A stretch of 6,000 nt of DNA, from positions 1-6,000 of the forward strand of contig CAUBHZ010000129.1 in the NCBI GenBank assembly GCA_958435885.1, given 5' to 3'. A program made the translations under genes and the position numbers. Under the pieces are notes generated by a model. That model was not told the origin of the DNA and did not search any database. It saw only the letters and a list, made by a program, of their open reading frames with translations. Of this stretch, positions 1 to 3,379 are shown piece by piece (position 1 is the stretch's first letter; every line of letters starts with the position of its first letter). The stretch comes from an uncultured Intestinimonas sp. GTDB lineage: Bacteria; Bacillota_A; Clostridia; Oscillospirales; Oscillospiraceae.

Positions 1-12
1 ACTGATGCGCTA

Positions 13-41
13 AGTATACCGGTTCCCCCGGTCCCTGTCAA
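13..41 (-). promoter_or_regulatory. Strong sigma-A-type promoter reading left out of the window
   Basis: On the minus strand there is a perfect -35 box TTGACA (36-41), a 17-bp spacer and a -10 box TATACT (13-18) that matches consensus at five of six bases. Just upstream of the -35 (about 45-70) the DNA is A/T-rich and includes a run of six A residues, which resembles an UP element. Transcription would begin near position 5-8 and leave the window, so the gene served is not visible. The quality of the boxes suggests a highly expressed gene, possibly a stable RNA, but that is inference. Confidence 0.7.
18..32. repeat. Inverted repeat inside the spacer of the left-edge promoter
   Basis: ACCGG (18-22) and CCGGT (28-32) form perfect 5-bp arms around a 5-bp centre. 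The repeat lies between the -35 and -10 boxes of the leftward promoter and touches the -10 by one base. That is a natural place for a repressor or activator site. With arms this short in GC-rich DNA, chance remains possible. Confidence 0.35.
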
Positions 42-81
42 GACCCAGTTTCCACTTTAACACTTTTTTGTGGTAAATAGC

Positions 82-107
82 CGGTGGGACTTCCCTTCCG
101 CCCACCG
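82..107 (-). terminator. Weak candidate terminator after the patatin-like gene
   Basis: The minus strand can fold CGGTGGG (107-101) with CCCACCG (88-82) around a 12-nt loop, 28 nt after the stop codon. Only a poor U-run follows (GCTATTTACC), so this is not a textbook intrinsic terminator. It is the only hairpin I see between this gene and the next promoter. The rest of 1-134 shows no gene. Confidence 0.3.
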
Positions 108-134
108 CCCTTTATGCACTTTTTCCCAGGCAGA

Positions 135-986
135 TCACTTGCCCCAAAAGGCCCGGATCTCCTCGCTGCGGGCCAGGCCCTGGTCATAGCCGTCCTTCCA
201 GAGGGCCCGGATCTTGTCCAGGTCCCGCTCCACCCGGGAAAAGCCCTGGGTGCTCTCTGGGGCGATGAGGAGGACCTTCCCCTCCTTCTCCAGCCGGAAG
301 AGCTCCTCCCGGCAGGCGTTGTACCGCTCCGCCCGGGTGCGCATGGTCTCGCAGAAGTTGGGATAACGATGGTAGCGCAGGTCGATGAGGCGCTGGAGCT
401 TCTCCGGCTGCCGCCGGTAGCTCCGCTCCCGGGTCAGGACCACCACCACCCGGTCGCAGCCCATTTCGAAGGCCCGCCGGTAAGGAATGCCGTCTGAAGA
501 GCCGCCGTCCAGGCAGGGCATGCCGTCCAGCCAGAAGATGGGGAAGAGCAGCGGCATGGCACAGGTGGCCTGGAGGAGCAGGAACCCTTCATCCCGCCGG
601 GGCACCGGCAGATACTCCGCCTGGCCGCTCTTCAGGTTGGTCACCACCGCCTCCACCTCCCCGGGATAGGCGGCAAAGGTATCGTAGTCAAAAGGTATTA
701 ACTCGTTGGGGATGGTCTCGTAGGTGAAGCGCAGGCCGAAATAACAGCGGTTGGAGGGGATCAGCAGGTTCCGCAGCCCCATATAGCGCTTGTCGTTGGC
801 ATACTTGGTCACGATCTGCAGGTTGCGTCCCTTCTGACGGGAGACGTAGCTCACCCCGTAGGCGATGCCCGCCGAGACGCCGATGACATAGTCGGGCAGA
901 AGGTCCGCCTCCAGCAGCCCATCACAGACGCCGCTGGAAAAAATGGTCCGGAGCGCCCCGCCCTCCAGCACGATGCCGGTCTTCAT
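135..986 (-). CDS. Patatin-like phospholipase family protein (YjjU/RssA-like)
   Basis: This 283-residue protein is a probable cytoplasmic serine lipid acyl hydrolase using a Ser-Asp dyad. The N-terminus has the glycine-rich oxyanion-hole strand (LEGGALR, residues 7-13). The nucleophile elbow GVSAG follows at 36-40 with Ser38. The catalytic aspartate is in DGGSSDGIPYRRA, with Asp160. The stretch ATCAMPLLFPIF (140-151) matches the conserved Ala-Pro segment before the Asp motif. The C-terminal ~90 residues are charged and helical, as in YjjU-type patatins. I see no signal peptide or membrane segment. The ATG at 986 is supported by AGGAAG seven bases upstream and by its own promoter. The gene is complete and stands alone, divergent from malQ. 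Family assignment is strong. The substrate (phospholipid, lysophospholipid or other acyl ester) cannot be read from sequence, so no gene symbol is given. Confidence 0.9.
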   Translation of the reverse strand: MKTGIVLEGGALRTIFSSGVCDGLLEADLLPDYVIGVSAGIAYGVSYVSRQKGRNLQIVTKYANDKRYMGLRNLLIPSNRCYFGLRFTYETIPNELIPFDYDTFAAYPGEVEAVVTNLKSGQAEYLPVPRRDEGFLLLQATCAMPLLFPIFWLDGMPCLDGGSSDGIPYRRAFEMGCDRVVVVLTRERSYRRQPEKLQRLIDLRYHRYPNFCETMRTRAERYNACREELFRLEKEGKVLLIAPESTQGFSRVERDLDKIRALWKDGYDQGLARSEEIRAFWGK

Positions 987-1002
987 GGTATCACTTCCTT
1001 AC

Positions 1003-1017
1003 GGCGTATTATACGCC
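1003..1017. repeat. 15-bp palindrome over the -10 of the patatin-like gene
   Basis: GGCGTAT (1003-1009) and ATACGCC (1011-1017) are perfect 7-bp arms around a single central base. The minus-strand -10 box TATAAT (1008-1013) lies wholly within this palindrome. A bound protein would block polymerase, so this is a plausible operator. A hairpin role is unlikely because it would sit at or before the transcription start. Confidence 0.5.
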
Positions 1018-1037
1018 CCTTCTCACCCAAATGTAAA
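1008..1037 (-). promoter_or_regulatory. Promoter of the patatin-like phospholipase gene
   Basis: On the minus strand TTTACA (1032-1037, five of six consensus bases) and a perfect TATAAT (1008-1013) are separated by 18 bp. Transcription would start near 1001, leaving a leader of roughly 15 nt that contains the AAGGAAG ribosome binding site. The -10 is embedded in a 15-bp palindrome, which suggests repression at this promoter. Confidence 0.65.
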
Positions 1038-1051
1038 GCCGTCCGCCGCCC

Positions 1052-1080
1052 TTGCGCCGGCCGCCCCCTTTGATTATAAT
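1052..1080 (+). promoter_or_regulatory. Candidate promoter of malQ
   Basis: A perfect TATAAT (1075-1080) is preceded, with exactly 17 bp of spacing, by TTGCGC (1052-1057), which keeps only the TTG of the -35 consensus. The start would fall near 1087, giving a leader of about 57 nt. The promoter is back to back with that of the patatin-like gene; their -35 boxes are 14 bp apart, so one regulator could affect both. Confidence 0.5.
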
Positions 1081-1092
1081 AGGAGGGAAACC

Positions 1093-1122
1093 ACCCGCCC
1101 AGAGGATCGCTCCCCGGCGGGT
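1093..1122 (+). other. Hairpin in the malQ leader
   Basis: ACCCGCC (1093-1099) pairs perfectly with GGCGGGT (1116-1122) around a 16-nt loop, shortly after the predicted transcript start. No U-run follows, so it is not a terminator. It ends 9 nt before the Shine-Dalgarno sequence. It could stabilise the mRNA 5' end or be incidental to GC-rich DNA. Confidence 0.3.
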
Positions 1123-1131
1123 CCACGAAAT

Positions 1132-1136
1132 GGAGG
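1132..1136 (+). promoter_or_regulatory. malQ: Ribosome binding site that fixes the malQ start
   Basis: GGAGG lies seven bases before the ATG at 1144. The same frame is open back to an ATG at 943, but that would place the first 67 codons across the divergent promoter region and inside the opposing gene. The family-typical N-terminus begins only at 1144. Confidence 0.8.
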
Positions 1137-1143
1137 CACGTTC

Positions 1144-2622
1144 ATGCTCAAAGGACGTTCCAGCGGCCTGCTCCTGCCCCTCTTCTCCCTGCCCGGCGAC
1201 TACGGCATCGGGACCATGGGCAGCGGCGCCCGTCAGTTCATCGATTTCCTCGCCCAGGCCAGGCAGCACACCTGGCAGATCCTCCCCCTGGTGCCGCCCG
1301 GGAGCGGCGACTCCCCCTACATGTCCCCCTCCGCCTTCGCCGGCAACCCCTGGCTGCTGGACCTGGAGGAATTCACCCAGCGGGGGCTCCTCACCCAAGA
1401 GGAGCTGAATACCGCCCGTTACCCCGACCCGGACCGGGTGGACTATGACTGGCTCCGGAAAAACCGGCCTCCCCTGCTCCGCGCCGCCTGGCGCCGGGAC
1501 ACCGACACCGCCGCCCGGGCCGCCTTCCTGAAGGAACAGGCCGACTGGCTCCCCGACCACGCCCTCTTTTCCGCCATCCACGAGAAACTGGGACTCCCCC
1601 TGGACCAGTGGCCCCACGACATCCGATGCCGGGAGCCCGAGGCCATGGCCCGCTGGCAGGCAGAGCTCTCCGACGAGGTGGACTACCAGGTCTTCCTCCA
1701 GTACCACTTCTTCCGTCAATGGAAGGAGCTGAAGGCCTACGCCAACCAGAAGGGCATCGCCATCATGGGCGACCTGCCCATCTACGTCTCCGCCGACAGC
1801 GTAGAGGTGTGGGCCCAGCCCCAGCTCTTCCAGATGGACGCCGACTTCGTGCCCACCGCCGTGGCGGGCGTCCCCCCCGACGCTTTCTCCGACGTGGGCC
1901 AGTACTGGGGCAACCCCCTCTACGACTGGGCCGGACACAAAAAAGAGCTCTTTGCCTGGTGGACCCGGCGGCTCCGGAACGCCGCCCTCCTCTACGACCG
2001 GCTGCGCATCGACCACTTCCGGGGCTTCCATACCTACTGGGCCATCCCCGCCGATTCCAAGGTGGCCAAAGACGGCAAGTGGGAAAAGGGTCCCGGCCAG
2101 GCCCTGCTGGACCATTTTGCCAAAGAGGTGCCGGAGCTGGAGCTCATCGCCGAGGATCTGGGCGTCCTGGACGACGACGTGTGGCAGTTCATCCACAACT
2201 CGGGCATCCCCGGCATGAAGATCCTGGTCTTCGCCTTCGATCCCGACGGGGAGAGCTCCTACCTCCCCCACAACTGCCCCAGAGAGTCGGTGGTCTACAC
2301 CGGCACCCACGACACCCCCACCTTCGTCCAGTGGCTCTTTGACGAGGCCAGCCCCGCAGAGCGCGACTTCGCCTCCGACTACCTGCGGCTCCGGGCCGAC
2401 GAGGGCTTCGGCTGGGGCGCCATCTGCGGCGCGTGGATGTGCCCCAGCGCCCTGGCCATCGCCCCCCTCCAGGACGTGCTGGGCCTGGGCGCCGACGCCC
2501 GGGTCAACTTCCCCGGCACCACCGGCCCTCTCAACTGGTCCTGGCGGGTCCGCGCCGCCGCCCTCAACCCCGACGTCTCCGGCAAGCTGGCCTACATCAC
2601 CCGGACCTACCGCCGGGGATAA
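1144..2622 (+). CDS. malQ: 4-alpha-glucanotransferase (amylomaltase, GH77)
   Basis: This enzyme transfers alpha-1,4-glucan segments between maltooligosaccharides in the cytoplasm, releasing glucose, in maltodextrin or glycogen metabolism. The 492-residue length fits compact bacterial amylomaltases of about 500 residues. The N-terminus RSSGLLLPLFSLPGDYGIG (5-23) is family-typical, and SPYMSPSAFAGNPWLLDL (57-74) follows. GDLPIYVSADSVEVW is at 209-223. The three GH77 catalytic acids are visible: nucleophile Asp290 in RIDHFRGF, acid/base Glu337 in AEDLG, and transition-state Asp390 in GTHDTPT. NFPGTTGPLNWSWR (455-468) closes the catalytic domain. The gene appears intact and monocistronic: it has its own promoter and a strong hairpin 17 nt after the stop. 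No other glycogen or maltose genes are in view, so its pathway partners are unknown. Confidence 0.96.
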   Translation: MLKGRSSGLLLPLFSLPGDYGIGTMGSGARQFIDFLAQARQHTWQILPLVPPGSGDSPYMSPSAFAGNPWLLDLEEFTQRGLLTQEELNTARYPDPDRVDYDWLRKNRPPLLRAAWRRDTDTAARAAFLKEQADWLPDHALFSAIHEKLGLPLDQWPHDIRCREPEAMARWQAELSDEVDYQVFLQYHFFRQWKELKAYANQKGIAIMGDLPIYVSADSVEVWAQPQLFQMDADFVPTAVAGVPPDAFSDVGQYWGNPLYDWAGHKKELFAWWTRRLRNAALLYDRLRIDHFRGFHTYWAIPADSKVAKDGKWEKGPGQALLDHFAKEVPELELIAEDLGVLDDDVWQFIHNSGIPGMKILVFAFDPDGESSYLPHNCPRESVVYTGTHDTPTFVQWLFDEASPAERDFASDYLRLRADEGFGWGAICGAWMCPSALAIAPLQDVLGLGADARVNFPGTTGPLNWSWRVRAAALNPDVSGKLAYITRTYRRG

Positions 2623-2638
2623 ACCAATATCCGCCTAT

Positions 2639-2678
2639 GAAAATGAGGCGCTTCCCCCGAGGGAAGCGCCTCATTTTC
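2639..2678. terminator. Bidirectional intrinsic terminator between malQ and the membrane protein gene
   Basis: A perfect 18-bp stem pairs 2639-2656 with 2661-2678 around a CCGA tetraloop. The arms begin GAAAATGAGG and end CCTCATTTTC. The outer stem therefore supplies an A-run on one side and a T-run on the other, on either strand. It sits 16 nt after the malQ stop and 8 nt after the stop of the convergent gene, exactly where a shared terminator is expected. Confidence 0.9.
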
Positions 2679-2686
2679 GCTTTGGC

Positions 2687-3109
2687 TCAGGCTCCGCCGT
2701 TCCGATGGCGGAGGAACCACACCACCGCCTGGCGGCACAGCAACACACCTGCGGCAAAGAGGGCCAGCATCACGAAGCCGAAGAGCGCGGAGACCGCCCC
2801 GCCCCCCAGGTAGTAGAGCCCCCAGCCCAGGCCCTTGACAAAGAGCCCGATCAGCCCCATCACCGCGGCCACCGCCCCCGCTCCCACGCACATCACACCG
2901 GCCACGCCTGCGCCGGCAATGAGGGTCAGAAGGCACAGCAGGAAACTGCCGATGAGGGCCGCCCCGCCCACCGCCAGGGGAATGGCGATGGGCGCTCCGC
3001 ACAAGGCCAGCACGATGAGCCACACCGGCCACCGCCGGGGCTGGAAGGCCGGCTCCTCCCGCACCTCCCACGGCCCGCTTTCCATTTTTCCGTCTGTGAT
3101 CGCCCGCAT
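2687..3109 (-). CDS. Small membrane protein, resembles the transmembrane half of DUF1700/HAAS proteins
   Basis: The 140-residue protein has a short polar N-terminus (1-27, with an RR just before the membrane) and about four hydrophobic, Gly/Ala-rich segments near 28-48, 50-71, 73-92 and 101-124. It ends in a basic tail (LRHRNGGA). The first helix with its APIAIPLAV turn resembles the membrane portion of DUF1700 proteins, which usually have an N-terminal HAAS domain; that domain is absent here. This similarity is from memory of the family pattern and is tentative. I chose the ATG at 3109 because GGAAGG then lies six bases upstream; the ATG at 3115 directly abuts the same site. The gene converges on malQ and shares its terminator. 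No catalytic motif is visible, so no function is assigned. Confidence 0.75.
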   Translation of the reverse strand: MRAITDGKMESGPWEVREEPAFQPRRWPVWLIVLALCGAPIAIPLAVGGAALIGSFLLCLLTLIAGAGVAGVMCVGAGAVAAVMGLIGLFVKGLGWGLYYLGGGAVSALFGFVMLALFAAGVLLCRQAVVWFLRHRNGGA

Positions 3110-3115
3110 GGCCAT

Positions 3116-3123
3116 CCTTCCTT
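3116..3123 (-). promoter_or_regulatory. Ribosome binding site favouring the second ATG
   Basis: The minus strand reads AAGGAAGG and then directly ATG GCC ATG. The first ATG (3115) has no spacing from the end of the purine run. The second (3109) has a six-base gap, which is normal. The two starts differ by two residues. Confidence 0.65.
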
Positions 3124-3140
3124 TCTCTGTTTCTGGGCCT

Positions 3141-3146
3141 ATTGTA
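3141..3146 (-). promoter_or_regulatory. Possible -10 element for the membrane protein gene
   Basis: On the minus strand TACAAT matches the -10 consensus at five of six bases and would give a leader of about 25 nt. I find no convincing -35 box at 16-18 bp upstream, so this is a weak call. It may need an activator, or the true promoter may lie further upstream. Confidence 0.25.
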
Positions 3147-3153
3147 GCCCCAC

Positions 3154-3194
3154 TTTCTTAAACCCCGGGAAGGCAGGGATTAAGATTTCTTAAA
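3154..3194. repeat. Two direct copies of TTTCTTAAA
   Basis: The nine bases TTTCTTAAA occur at 3154-3162 and again at 3186-3194, 32 bp apart, which is close to three helical turns. The second copy is part of a small inverted repeat, TTAAG-ATTT-CTTAA (3180-3193). They lie upstream of the membrane protein gene and could be paired protein-binding sites. In AT-rich intergenic DNA, chance is not excluded. Confidence 0.35.
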
Positions 3195-3241
3195 ATTTCT
3201 GGTTTTTGTCCCACATGGAGCCGCCGCCGGTTTTTTCCGTC

Positions 3242-3279
3242 AAAATACCATTGCAATCCCCTAGGTTTTGTGGTATTTT
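3242..3279. repeat. Perfect 9-bp inverted repeat in the divergent intergenic region
   Basis: AAAATACCA (3242-3250) and TGGTATTTT (3271-3279) are exact reverse complements around a 20-bp centre. The centre itself contains two six-base palindromes, TTGCAA (3251-3256) and CCTAGG (3260-3265). No gene ends nearby on either strand, so a terminator role makes little sense. A regulator site upstream of the activase promoter is the better reading. Confidence 0.5.
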
Positions 3280-3283
3280 CTTT

Positions 3284-3309
3284 ACAGATTTATCAGTTGT
3301 AAAATCTGT
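3284..3309. repeat. Perfect 8-bp inverted repeat over the activase -35 region
   Basis: ACAGATTT (3284-3291) and AAATCTGT (3302-3309) are exact reverse complements around a 10-bp centre, spanning 26 bp in all. The site covers the -35 position of the promoter whose -10 is at 3318-3323. Its size, symmetry and position are typical of an operator for a dimeric repressor or activator. Confidence 0.5.
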
Positions 3310-3323
3310 CGATTTGTTATAGT
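3297..3323 (+). promoter_or_regulatory. Extended -10 promoter of the activase gene
   Basis: TGTTATAGT (3315-3323) is an extended -10 element: the TG lies one base before TATAGT, which matches the -10 consensus at five of six bases. TTGTAA (3297-3302) is a possible -35 but with a short 15-bp spacer, consistent with dependence on the extended -10 or on an activator. Transcription would begin near 3330, giving a leader of about 50 nt. Confidence 0.55.
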
Positions 3324-3346
3324 ATATAGGGTACGAAAAAATACGT

Positions 3347-3364
3347 CCCCGGCGGATTCCGGGG
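3347..3364 (+). other. GC-rich hairpin just before the activase ribosome binding site
   Basis: CCCCGG (3347-3352) pairs with CCGGGG (3359-3364) around a six-base loop, ending four bases before GAGGTG. It sits in the predicted leader of a gene whose upstream DNA is otherwise AT-rich. It may affect translation or mRNA stability. No U-run follows, so it is not an intrinsic terminator. Confidence 0.35.
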
Positions 3365-3368
3365 CTAT

Positions 3369-3374
3369 GAGGTG
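3369..3374 (+). promoter_or_regulatory. Ribosome binding site of the activase fusion
   Basis: GAGGTG lies five bases before the ATG at 3380. The start is confirmed by the protein, which begins MSLRIGIDIGSTT, placing the phosphate-1 motif of the ATPase fold at the very N-terminus as is usual for this family. Confidence 0.85.
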
Positions 3375-3379
3375 AACCT

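Noticed and set aside
84..497. Plus-strand frame opposite the end of the patatin-like gene
   Set aside because: It is antisense to a gene with clear catalytic motifs, and its Pro/Leu-rich translation looks like a shadow.
943..1143. N-terminal extension of the malQ frame back to an ATG at 943
   Set aside because: It would run inside the opposing patatin-like gene and across both divergent promoters. No family similarity is seen before 1144, and GGAGG supports 1144.
1009..2310. Long open frame (433 codons) on the minus strand opposite malQ
   Set aside because: It is rich in Gly, Val, Glu and Leu with no recognisable motifs, as expected opposite a GC-rich gene. malQ has all catalytic motifs on the plus strand.
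2607..3071. 154-codon minus-strand frame overlapping the membrane protein in another frame
   Set aside because: It passes through the terminator hairpin and is Gly/Arg-rich; the frame ending at 2687 gives a sensible membrane protein with a ribosome binding site.
2339..3193. Plus-strand open frame spanning the end of malQ, the terminator and the opposing membrane gene
   Set aside because: It crosses a strong terminator and reads as Pro/Ala/His-rich low-complexity protein.
3242..3279. Reading the AAAATACCA/TGGTATTTT repeat as an intrinsic terminator
   Set aside because: The stem is AT-rich with a 20-base loop, and no gene on either strand ends before it; both flanking genes point away from it.
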